From the NCBI GenBank assembly GCA_015478945.1, contig JABUQX010087008.1:1-10000 (forward strand): a stretch of DNA of 10,000 nucleotides, written 5' to 3'. This DNA comes from Trachelipus rathkii (taxonomy: Eukaryota; Arthropoda; Malacostraca; Isopoda; Trachelipodidae). The position numbers were made by a program, and so were the translations under genes. The notes under the pieces were generated by a model. That model ran no database searches, was not told where the DNA came from, and saw nothing but the letters and a program-made list of their open reading frames with translations. Shown piece after piece: positions 1 to 8,006 of the stretch. The first letter of the stretch is position 1. Each line of letters begins with the position of its first letter.

Positions 1-560
1 TCCTGATTAACTGTACTGAATCCTCATCTATATTTATTTATTATGTAAATTATATTATAATTATACCCCTATATCCTATGAACGTAGTATATAGGGGAAC
101 GTTTTTATTATTATTTATAAGGGTATAAAATATTTTTACTTATTATATAAGCTACATTCATTGCGGTCCATTAATTCTTCGTTTAAGCATATATAATTAC
201 TATTATATATAAAAGATATTTTCCAATGTGCTATAAATAACAAACAACTCAGGTCATAAATATAAATAACGGTATATAATATATCAGTCAGTATGATTCT
301 TTATTTACGTTCTTAGGATTATATATTAATCATCTAAATAAAACGGATTTGAACTCATTTTAAAATATTATTTATTTATAGTTTTATATATATTTATTCG
401 GGTAAGATTATACTAATTAATTATTTTTATTATCAAAATATATTATAGTTAAATTATTATAATTATATAAAATAATATATATAAGATTATGATAAATAAA
501 TAAATATATAGATAATAATACTAAATTATCGAGATATATTTCTATGTTATTAAATATTTA
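1..560. other. AT-rich non-coding DNA
   Basis: This stretch is dominated by TATA, TTATT and AAATA runs, and no open frame of useful length is visible on either strand. It is less regular than the dinucleotide tracts further right, so it looks like AT-rich intergenic DNA and not a pure microsatellite. The only structure I can point to is a short hairpin at 66-97. No gene is called. Confidence 0.7.
66..97. repeat. 9-bp inverted repeat (hairpin)
   Basis: The arms CCCCTATAT (66-74) and ATATAGGGG (89-97) are perfect reverse complements around a 14-nt loop. The C4/G4 ends stand out in very AT-rich surroundings, so the match is not merely AT background. No function is evident; it could be the edge of a small transposon or chance. 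Confidence 0.45.
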
Positions 561-1490
561 ACGATAGCTCATGATTTAAACAAATCTCACTTCAGTATTA
601 AAAGACTGTTTAAATTTAGATTTTCATTTAAAGTTTAAGGTCGGTTTGAGATGCGAAATATACAAGGATTCTATCCATTCAACTGAAAGATCGGGTTTTC
701 TCTAGTTGGGTTCTAATATTTGGGCCCACAACATTCGAACTCATGTATCTCTTGGATCCGTTTTCTGAAGAGCAATGGCTTTATAGCTGAATATTGGCGC
801 GATCGAGTAAATGGGTTCTAGTCCTTACGTATCTAGAGTTATAAATGATACCTTTTATGAGCTCAATATTATTCAGTAACTGATAGTGGAAAGGTTTTGC
901 ATTGTCTTCCTTGTAGGTGGATCGCATTCACCGCAACTGTACTTTAGTCGTGGTTATTATTTACTTTACTTGATCGAGCCATTCCGTATGATCCGTGCTA
1001 TAAGGGTAGTCCGTTATCTTTAATCCTTTAAAATTAAATTTTATTTTCTTCCAATTTTGTTGGTATTATAGCACGTCGTAAAAAATCTTAAATACTGAAT
1101 TCTAAACTAGTTGTTAAAGTTTGTTTTAAAATTCATGTTTAATGGATCGGTCGAACTTTCGTAACTGATTTTCCCAAAAAAGGCAACTTCATATACAAAT
1201 ATCCTTAGGAGCTGTAATTTAGCCTGAGATTTGTCTCTAAATTTGCTGAAAGTAATTTTCGAAAATTTGAGTAATTATAAAATTCTGGGACCTTCTTCAG
1301 AATAATGTTTTAGGAAAATTCAAGTTTTTTTTTGGTACAATTAACATAAAATGAACGAAATTTTGTATCACCTGTCAAAAAAGAGTTTTAATTAAGTTGA
1401 TTTTAAAAAATTGTCACATTTTGAACTATGAATTTTGCAGGTTTTGTTTATCAATCTTCTTTACGTAAAACAGTAGTTATAGTACGATAT
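560..1490. other. Mixed-composition non-coding stretch
   Basis: Base composition is more balanced here than in the flanks and there is no simple repeat. No long open frame exists. The only coding-like hint is on the minus strand at 631-927, listed separately. From about 1020 to 1490 I see only T- and A-rich unique-looking sequence with short homopolymers, for example T9 near 1325 and A6 near 1177. It could be intergenic, intronic or an old transposon body. Confidence 0.5.
631..927 (-). pseudogene. Possible decayed coding fragment, unrecognised
   Basis: Read on the minus strand from an ATG at 927, one frame stays open for 48 codons to a TAA at 781-783. It continues for 33 codons to a TGA at 679-681, then for 16 codons from an ATG at 678. 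That is about 97 sense codons with two internal stops, more open than expected for DNA of this AT content, and the residue mix looks protein-like (for example ELIKGIIYNSRYVRTRTHLL). I do not recognise a family: no zinc finger, catalytic motif or repeat is visible. The most economical guess is a worn piece of a transposable element, but chance is a real alternative. No splice signals or promoter support a live gene. Confidence 0.2.
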
Positions 1491-2964
1491 GGTGATTGTT
1501 ATGGATTTGTGGATTGTCTGTGTAACCAAAGTTTTTTTAATGGTAGGGCATTAGTGGTCATCTGTTGAGTGGATTGGAGGAGAGCAATATAATAGTCAAT
1601 TTTTTCTCTCATAATGATTTGGACTTATGTGAGTAGGTTGGGAATATAGTGTAATAACTTGTCAACGGTTCTTTATCCTTATAAGGGTATTTTAGTTTAT
1701 ATGTAGTGTCATGATACGAGTGATTTACTATATATTTGCTTCGGTAAGTTCTTGGTTCGAAAGAGTTGCTGTCTAGTGTGAGTGGAGGACCTGATTGATG
1801 TAAGATACTAGGTTAGGTTTAGTAAAACGATATATTCCTTTTAACTATATTAAACAAATCTGTTTATTTTGGAAGAGGGACGGAGAACGAATAAATTTGT
1901 TTTTAAAGGCGATTAAAGCATTTTGCATACGGCATTTAAGATTAGTGATATATAATTTATAAGGGAAGTACCTTCCTATGGCAGGTGTTTAGTTCAAATT
2001 ATATTGAATGTTTGGTGGTTGTAAGGTACTTTCTGACTGGAATTTAAAAATCAGTTAATTAGTATGACGTAATATCGTTGAAGCAGATTGCTTATAATAG
2101 TAATTAAAATAGAAAAAAAATGCATATTGAATTATAATTTTATAATTCAGCGTAGTTGAGGTGAGGCAGAGATGTGTTAATGTCTCTTTGGTTATTCTCA
2201 ATTTGTTATATTGGAATAAGGGTTTTTAATGAATATAGAATTTAGAAGGTTGAGGTGTGCAGGTGAGATTGCGTGGTTGAAGATAAGGGGAATGGAAGAG
2301 ACGTGGTAGGTTCACCTACCTATATTATATATAGATTTGGGTGATGATTTGGGTTTTAATGATTGAGTGCGTTCGAGAACTGTATGACAAGAGTTTATGG
2401 AGGTCCAAAGACTAGGGGTTAGAGAATGGTTTTAGTAGGATTTGGTAGGAGTGATGTAAAAGGTCGAAATTTAATGGGGTCTAGTAGTTTACTAAGTAAT
2501 CGGGTCAGAATATTGAGTATTATGTGTTATGGTTGTAGAAACGAGAGTGACAGATAACACTCTGTTGTGAGTTACTGTTACTTGGTGACATTCACTGGAA
2601 AAAGTGTTAAATATTTAAAGTAAATGGATGTGTGTTATGGATAAAAAGGTGAATATGGAAAGAATTGCTAGTTAGTCGTAACTGGGTGATCAAGAAAGTT
2701 GTGAATGGCTAGGAAGGTGGCTGGTTTTGCAATTTATCGTTGGTGGATGTTTTTTTAAAGTTGGATACTAAGGTCTTGATGTAAGCGCTGGTGGTTTTTA
2801 CTCTTCTGTTTTCGAGGATTCTTGTTGTATTCCATCTTAACCCGGGTTTTTGTTGTCTTAATAAATTGTTTGGAGGAGTGGTGAGACTATGGTGGATTTT
2901 GATTTTAAGTGTAGAAAATAGTTGATTTGAACGTAATTTAATTTGTTATTATGAGAGTGTGCCT
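1490..2964. other. C-depleted, G/T-rich strand-asymmetric region
   Basis: The + strand has very little C here. For example, 2221-2280 has about 21 G and 2 C, and 2401-2460 about 21 G and 3 C, with the rest mostly T and A. There is no tandem repeat and no recognisable gene in either direction. The same asymmetry continues into the repeat unit that starts at 2965, so this may be the body of the same kind of element, or an older, more diverged copy. If it was once transcribed, the minus strand would be the C/A-rich, G-poor one. No product can be named. Confidence 0.5.
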
Positions 2965-3690
2965 CAGATGGACAATCTCTAGGGAGTGTATTGTTTAGAG
3001 TTGTAAAGAAGATAATTTGATATATAAAATCGGGTTAATGAATCGTTATTAATAGAGATGTTTGTGTTGGTGTTGAGGAAAGGGGTATCTATTGAGAGAT
3101 AATTATAATAAAGATATCGTATTTAGTAAGATATATAGGTTTTTTGGTTGTTCTGGAATAAGGATGGAAGATAGTCGGATGGTTAACTGATTTGTATAAT
3201 AGTTTTTGATGTGATTAGTAAGTGTTGGTGTGGAATTTCGTATACGGCTGGAGACAACTAAGAAATAATGTGGATTGATATCAGTAATGAGTAAATGCCT
3301 GGATTGAGAGAGAAATCTGATGAGTTTATGGCAGGGCACGAAAAGGAAAGTGTTCCTATATAGGTATAGTAAGAATGAACGGTAGGTTTTGTGTAGAGGG
3401 GTAATGGTTGTACTTTCACCTGGGACAAGGGATGAAGACTTCACATTTGACGAGATGCACATTTATGTGGGGTCCGTCGTAGTCCTGTGAGTCTTCTAGC
3501 ATGGATTGTATCTGACTGCGACTTCTCATCAAAAATAGAGCATAGTTACGGAAGGCGTTGGGCGAGTAAGTGTTGAGCTTTTACTTTCTGACTTGTTTAT
3601 CATATTTTTTGTACTACTTTTCCCTGTTTCTGGGTGCATGTACGCTAACCTTACTATTCTAATTATGCTTCACCAGCTTGGGGAGAGAAG
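2965..3690. repeat. Dispersed repeat unit, copy A
   Basis: This is the first of two diverged copies of a unit of roughly 650-730 bp. Landmarks shared in order with copy B are: CAGATGGAC followed by a TCT-TAGGG block (2965-2984 against 4176-4195); ATAAGGATGGAA then AGTCGG (3158-3178 against 4327-4349); CACCTGGG followed by GGGATGAA (3417-3435 against 4542-4560); and GCATGTA (3636 against 4771). Both copies then run into a GAT/GAA trinucleotide tract and a long AT tract. The offset between copies falls from 1211 to about 1125 bases along the unit, so they differ by indels as well as substitutions. A 119-codon minus-strand frame lies inside (3103-3462), but this strand is G-poor, which makes TAG and TGA stops rare, so the openness is weak evidence of coding. 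It could be a non-autonomous transposon, a LINE untranslated region or an old segmental duplication. Confidence 0.65.
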
Positions 3691-3802
3691 AAGATGATGA
3701 TGATCGTACTGTAGATTTGGATATGTTAAATGATGATGAAATACTGTATGATGTATTTGATGATTGATGAATGATGATGAATGATGATGATGATAATGAT
3801 AG
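3687..3802 (+). repeat. Imperfect (GAT)n/(GAA)n microsatellite
   Basis: The tract starts with GAAGAAGATGATGATGAT and continues with ATGATGA-type repeats interrupted by about 30 bases of other sequence. It forms the junction between copy A of the dispersed unit and the AT microsatellite. The matching junction of copy B also carries a GAA-rich tract, which suggests the microsatellite was part of the unit before it was duplicated. Confidence 0.75.
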
Positions 3803-4165
3803 ATATTAATTATATATTATATAATTATATATATCTAATATATATTATTATATATTATCTATATTATATATTTTATTATATTACTTATATATTCTATTTA
3901 TATTTATTATATATATTATATATTACTATATATTATAATATTATTATATATATATATTAGCTTATTTATATATATATATATATATCTTAATATATTATAT
4001 TATATTATATCATATTTATATATTATATATATATTTATATAAATATATATAATTATATACTATTTATATATTATATATCTATATATATTTATATTACATA
4101 TTAATTATATATATATATTATATATTTATATATTTACTATATTTATATATTATTATATAAAGATC
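3803..4165. repeat. AT/TTA microsatellite tract
   Basis: This is about 360 bases made almost only of A and T in TATATA, TTATA and ATTAT arrangements, with a handful of isolated C or G. There are no open frames of note. It sits directly between copy A and copy B of the dispersed unit. Confidence 0.9.
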
Positions 4166-4175
4166 TATCTGTATT

Positions 4176-4840
4176 CAGATGGACATCTTTAGGGGCGTGC
4201 TAGGTGTGTGAGAAGAATTTGATAAAATGAGGAAAATGAACGTATTAGAGAGATGTGTGGTGTGAAGAAAGGGGTAAAACGAGAGAATAAATGTAAAGTA
4301 TTGTGTTGTAGATGGTTTGGTCTGTGATAAGGATGGAATGATTAGTCGGTTGGTTTAAGCGTATGTATAGGGTTGAGTGTGTTTGGGAACGACTCATTAC
4401 TGGGAGACGAAGAAAAAGTGGGTTGAGTCAGTAAAGGAATGTTTGCCGGAGAGAAATGTGAGTTTTTGCAGAGGCGAGTAGAAAGGTGCATGATATTGAG
4501 AGAATGGCCAGGGTTGGTTGTAAGGGGATGTGGTTGTGGCCCACCTGGGCAGGGGATGAACCCTACACTTGAGGATTTACCATAGTGAACCGTTAAATCT
4601 GTTCACGCGGTCCATGAACGCTATTTATAGGTATTAGTTATTTTTTCTGATTGCGTTACGTAGTTATCTTAACTCAATTAATGGATATAGAGGAGGTAAA
4701 GGCTTGAGAGCTTTATTTCTTCGAGTACTTTTTGTCATTTTAATCTCCTACTGCTTTCTCTTTTCTCGATGCATGTAACGACATCATTGCTTAATATCTA
4801 TGGGAATAAAAAGGTAGATGAAGAATAAGAAGAAGAAGAC
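4176..4840. repeat. Dispersed repeat unit, copy B
   Basis: This is the diverged second copy of the unit at 2965-3690, in the same orientation and with the same ordered landmarks (see copy A). The C-poor, G-rich bias on the + strand is present again at 4180-4560; 4201-4260 has about 20 G and 1 C. It then gives way to a more balanced 3' part, just as copy A changes composition near 3480. The copy ends in a GAA-rich tract (about 4816-4842) followed by AT microsatellite. No long open frame survives here. Confidence 0.65.
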
Positions 4841-4842
4841 AT
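4816..4842 (+). repeat. Short GAA-rich microsatellite
   Basis: GATGAAGAATAAGAAGAAGAAG marks the end of copy B and is positionally equivalent to the longer GAT/GAA tract after copy A. Confidence 0.6.
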
Positions 4843-5757
4843 TATTATTATCATTATTTATATTTGTTAATATTTATATATATATATAATATATATATAT
4901 TAATATATATTATAATTATATATATATTAATATTTATAGATTATTAATTATTAATATTATATATATTATTTATATATATATTATAATATACTTTAATTAT
5001 ATAATATATATATATATTATATTATTTATTTATCTTATTTTGTTTTATTATTTTATATTTATTATATCTTCGTTTATATATACATTATTTTATTTCTTTT
5101 TATATATATTATTATAATATATATATATTATATTTTAATTATTATTATTACATTTAATTATATTTATATTATTTTATATATATATCTTATATTCTATCAC
5201 ATATTTACTATATATATATATATATATATATATATTTTATATATATATATATATAATCTTATATATATTTATTATTATTTTATAGTATTATTATTTATTT
5301 CATATATAGGTTATGATTATCCAATATTCTACCTACAGTATTATAGCTATATATTTATATATAGGTTATATAAGGCACATTATTGATTTAATTTATTATT
5401 CTATTATATTATTATATATATATATATATATAATGTAGTGAGTTTTATATACCTATATATATATACCTATATATATATATATTATATATATTATATACTA
5501 TATATTATATATAGTATTAGTATATCTTATAATAATATATATTATAATTATAGGTATATATATATTATATTATTACTTCTAACTTATTAATTATTACTAT
5601 ATTTTTATTATATATATTTAAATATAGGTTAGTTATATAGGTATACATATATATATATATATATATATAATATTTTATATATTATTTATTATATTTATCT
5701 TATATATTTATACTATATTTATACAGTATATATATAGGGTATATATATATAATATAT
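4843..5757. repeat. Long AT/TTA microsatellite tract
   Basis: About 900 bases of near-pure A and T follow, with (TA)n runs, for example around 5209-5260 and 5641-5670. A partly complex break lies at about 5308-5390, where the words TAGGTTAT and CTACCTACAG appear among otherwise AT sequence; the pentamer-like word ATAGGT recurs several times (5308, 5361, 5551, 5624, 5638). No coding potential is visible. Confidence 0.85.
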
Positions 5758-5830
5758 GCAAGTTTTTCAATAAAAGATACTTGTAACTTTTTGTAACTTG
5801 AGTACCATGTACTTTGAACCCAAGCCTGAT
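5758..5830. other. Small complex island within AT microsatellite
   Basis: About 70 bases of non-repetitive sequence sit between AT tracts. The core has near-repeated CTTGTAACTTTTTGTAACTTG (GTAACTT twice, 12 bases apart), then AGTACCATGTACTTTGAACC. ACTTG and AGTAC-type words dominate. Because it is flanked on both sides by TA microsatellite, it could be a short non-autonomous transposon inserted into a TA-rich target. Nothing in it suggests a protein. Confidence 0.4.
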
Positions 5831-5891
5831 ATATTATATTTATTATTATCTATATATATATAAATATATATATTATATATAATATTCATAA

Positions 5892-5935
<44 letters not shown>

Positions 5936-5985
5936 TATATATATTATATATATATATATATATATTTTATTTATTATATATATAT
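5826..5985. repeat. (TA)n microsatellite
   Basis: This is a nearly pure TA dinucleotide array, especially 5895-5965, with TTA interruptions. Confidence 0.9.
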
Positions 5986-6235
5986 GGTACCTTTAAGGAG
6001 CATGTTGACTTCTCGTTTTGTTATATTTTTATTATTGGTTTAGGTTTAATTTAGGTTAGGTTGTTAGGTGGTTTGGTTAGGTTAGGTTAGGTTTAGGTTT
6101 GGAGGTTTAGGTTAACTCCATTAAATTTCAATGTTTTTACCCTATTAAATTAATTGAAAATATTATAAATGACTACATTAATTATTGATTTTCGTTCCTG
6201 GAGTCAACTTCTTATAAATATAACTTAAGGCTTCT
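5986..6235. other. Complex island holding a telomere-like array
   Basis: About 250 bases of mixed sequence lie between AT tracts. The left half holds the TTAGG-like array. The right half (6115-6235) is unique-looking AT-rich sequence with no open frame. GTTGACT (6004-6010) and AGTCAAC (6202-6208) are inverted near the two ends, but seven bases is too short to claim terminal repeats. Confidence 0.5.
6036..6114 (+). repeat. Degenerate interstitial TTAGG/TTTAGG array
   Basis: Units of TTAGG, TTTAGG and variants (GGTTTAGGTTT, GTTAGGTTAGGTTAGG) cover about 80 bases. TTAGG is the standard telomere repeat of most arthropods, so this is the main taxonomic clue in the window. Its short length, variant units and position between microsatellites argue against a chromosome end. 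An interstitial telomeric repeat, or an ordinary AACCT-type microsatellite, is more likely. Confidence 0.7.
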
Positions 6236-6465
6236 ATATATATATATATTATTATTTTTATAATATATTTATTTCTATATATTTTATTTTTCATATTATA
6301 TATTTATTTTATATATATTATATATATTTATATTTATATATATATATATTATATTTATATATTATATCTATTTATATATATATATATAGTTATGATATAT
6401 TATATATATACTACACTATATATTATAATTATTTATATAGTATATATATTACTATACTATATCAT
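6236..6465. repeat. AT microsatellite tract
   Basis: The tract is made of TATATA, TTTATA and TATTAT runs with very few C or G. It ends just before the AGGTGGGC island at 6474. Confidence 0.85.
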
Positions 6466-6473
6466 AATCACTT

Positions 6474-6640
6474 AGAGGTGGGCGTTGCAACCCCGATTTG
6501 CGACTTTGCGACTTTGCGACTTTGTCGCACTATGAATTTCAGAGTCGAAAGTCGCAAAGTCGCAAACGTTTTGGAAAAGTCGGACTAAGCAAAGTGTGGC
6601 ACAGCTTATTTGTTTATAACGTAATAAAAACTTGTGTATT
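6474..6640 (+). mobile_element. Possible hAT-like MITE end with subterminal repeats
   Basis: The island starts abruptly from AT microsatellite with AGAGGTGGGCG, which resembles the terminal inverted repeats of many hAT transposons (TAGAGGTGGGC-type). It is followed by three tandem TTTGCGAC units (from 6497) and, after a 24-nt gap, two inverted units (6548-6566). Short repeated words next to the ends are typical of hAT subterminal regions. The matching right end (GCCCACCTCT) is not found nearby, so the element is truncated or the call is wrong. No coding capacity is present. Confidence 0.35.
6505..6566. repeat. Perfect 19-bp inverted repeat (hairpin)
   Basis: TTTGCGACTTTGCGACTTT at 6505-6523 is the exact reverse complement of 6548-6566, with a 24-nt loop. 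Because the left side holds three units, the arm can also pair in a second register starting at 6497. It is the most stable-looking predicted fold in the window. Confidence 0.85.
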
Positions 6641-6894
6641 ACCTATATAATTATATACATTATATTATTGTATATTATTATATTATATATTATATATTTT
6701 TATTTATCCATATTATATATATATGGTATATATATATATATATATATAACCTTATATATATTATATATATATATATATATTATATTTATACTATATTTTA
6801 TGTCTATTATTGTGTTTTATACATTTATATATATTATATATTATTATTTATTATTATATATATATATATTAATATATATATATATATTATATAT
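6641..6894. repeat. (TA)n microsatellite
   Basis: This is a TA-rich array. Two overlapping frames of about 95 codons open here only because the strand consists almost wholly of TAT and ATA codons (Tyr, Ile), so they are not genes. Confidence 0.9.
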
Positions 6895-7106
6895 AAGGTG
6901 GGCCTTAACGCGTTAAAGCGTTAATTTGAAAACTACTCGTTTTTAATTTTTTTCGTTTAACCTTTTAACCGCTTTCGTTAATTTCGATTAAGCAAGTAAA
7001 CGGATATTATACGATTAAAATTTTGTCCACATCCGTTCATCGATTAATTTAATCTCGCAGTTTTATAAAATATTTTCTTATAAAATTTTAAATATTTGTA
7101 TTAGTA
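6895..7106 (+). mobile_element. Possible second AGGTGGGC-type island
   Basis: This island starts from TA microsatellite with AAGGTGGGCC and then the 12-bp palindrome TTAACGCGTTAA (6905-6916), followed by AGCGTTAA. The rest (6925-7106) is rich in CGTTAA/CGATTAA-like words such as TTTCGTTTAACC, CTTTCGTTAATTTCGATTAA and CATCGATTAA. It shares the AGGTGGGC start and same-strand orientation with the island at 6474 but has a different internal repeat, as expected for separate families with similar hAT-like ends. The far end is not recognisable, possibly lost in the T-rich tract. Confidence 0.35.
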
Positions 7107-7440
7107 TTTTTTTTCTACCTTTTTTTTTTGTGTTCCTTTTATTTTGTTTTTTTATTTATTTTTTTTCTTTTGCTCTTGCTTTTATTGCTTGTTTTCTTTC
7201 TGTGTTCTTTGCTATAATTTTTTTTTTTTTTGTTATTTCTTTTTTTTTTTTCTTTTTTTCTTTTTCTTTTTTTTTTTTTTTTTTTTTTTTTCTTTTTTTT
7301 TTTCTTCTTTTTTTTTTTCTTGTTGTTTTTTTTTTTTTTTTTTTTTTTTTTTATTTTTTATGTTGTTGTTTTTTTTTCTTTTTTCTTCTACTTTTTTCAG
7401 TTATTATCATCATTCCTTTCTTTTGCTTTTCTTTTGTTCT
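7107..7440 (+). repeat. T-rich (polypyrimidine) low-complexity tract
   Basis: About 330 bases are dominated by T with scattered C and G, including uninterrupted runs of 25 T (about 7267-7291) and 27 T (7326-7352). Overlapping Phe-rich frames across it are artefacts. On the minus strand it is an A-rich tract lying directly downstream of the gypsy RNase H remnant. Confidence 0.9.
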
Positions 7441-7935
7441 TTCGTATTTTCATAACAAACGTTTTTTTTTCCAAAATTTTCTAAACGCTCCTTCTCAATG
7501 GCTCAAAATGTGTTTAATTCTTACACGGTTATTATCCCGCTTAGAAATGTTTGACGTTTTTCTTTTGTTGTATTCTCATTTCTTAATGGTTCCGCTGAAG
7601 AAACGAAATCTAATTTGTTCTTTTTTGCCCGTTCAAGGTGAGTCCATTAACTTCTTGTCGTTAGTTACTTGTAATTCTTTCGCTTCTCTTCTTTTGCGAC
7701 TAGGTGAATATAATTATATAAGTTTAACTAGGCACCTTCTATAAGCCTTTGTAAATTTATAAGAAATCTAGATAGTTTTATTAATAATTCCTATGTTGAC
7801 ATTATCTCTTTATTCAATTTTCTTACAATGATAAGCTAGTGCGGAGGTATTTTTAATAGCCTCTTTAGCATTTTCAAATGCTTTATCTGCCAAAGGATTC
7901 CAGTTGAGACGACGATTCCAACAGCATCTCATATG
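7441..7935 (-). pseudogene. pol: Ty3/gypsy pol remnant: RT end and RNase H
   Basis: On the minus strand a single frame can be followed from about 7920 down to 7441 despite six or more stops. It starts with LNWNPLADKAFENAKEAIKN then LAYH (7897-7825), the familiar W...AF...K..L....LAYP block at the RT to RNase H boundary of Ty3/gypsy elements. Further on come VTND (about 7664), where VTTDAS would hold a catalytic Asp, then FFS...IKK-stop-EY (7602 on). After that come IKHILSH and EG (about 7533-7489), matching the FFS+KL....Y and KHFRH.LEGR blocks, with FFS-to-EG spacing close to the family's. About 40 extra codons separate LAYH from VTND, suggesting an insertion. Polymerase motifs such as YxDD are absent, and homology fades into the A-rich tract. 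What is seen is motif order and frame; the family is from general knowledge; the element is dead. It would normally act in a cytoplasmic particle, copying the element's RNA and removing the RNA strand. Confidence 0.68.
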
Positions 7936-8006
7936 TATTTAATCAAAGTGGAAGGTCATTGAACAGAGTTTTCTTCCCTACATATTAGTTCAATCTATGC
8001 TCCTTA

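Noticed and set aside
3103..3462. 119-codon minus-strand open frame
   Set aside because: It lies on a G-poor strand where TAG and TGA stops are rare, has no recognisable motif, and falls inside the dispersed unit. Copy B does not keep a matching long frame.
6036..6114. Chromosome end (telomere)
   Set aside because: The array is about 80 bases, degenerate, and followed by kilobases of unrelated sequence.
6004..6208. GTTGACT and AGTCAAC as terminal inverted repeats of the 5986-6235 island
   Set aside because: Seven bases is too short, they are not at the island edges, and no target duplication is visible.
3803..6894. CRISPR-like pattern of repeats and unique islands
   Set aside because: The repeats are AT microsatellites of variable length and the islands differ widely in size. 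There is no fixed repeat and spacer period and the genome is eukaryotic in character.
6632..6924. Two overlapping + strand frames of about 95 codons
   Set aside because: They consist almost only of Tyr, Ile and Leu codons read from a TA microsatellite.
7130..7744. 204-codon Phe-rich + strand frame, plus two overlapping smaller ones
   Set aside because: The first part is a translated poly-T tract, and the last part is antisense to the gypsy RNase H remnant, which has the better evidence.
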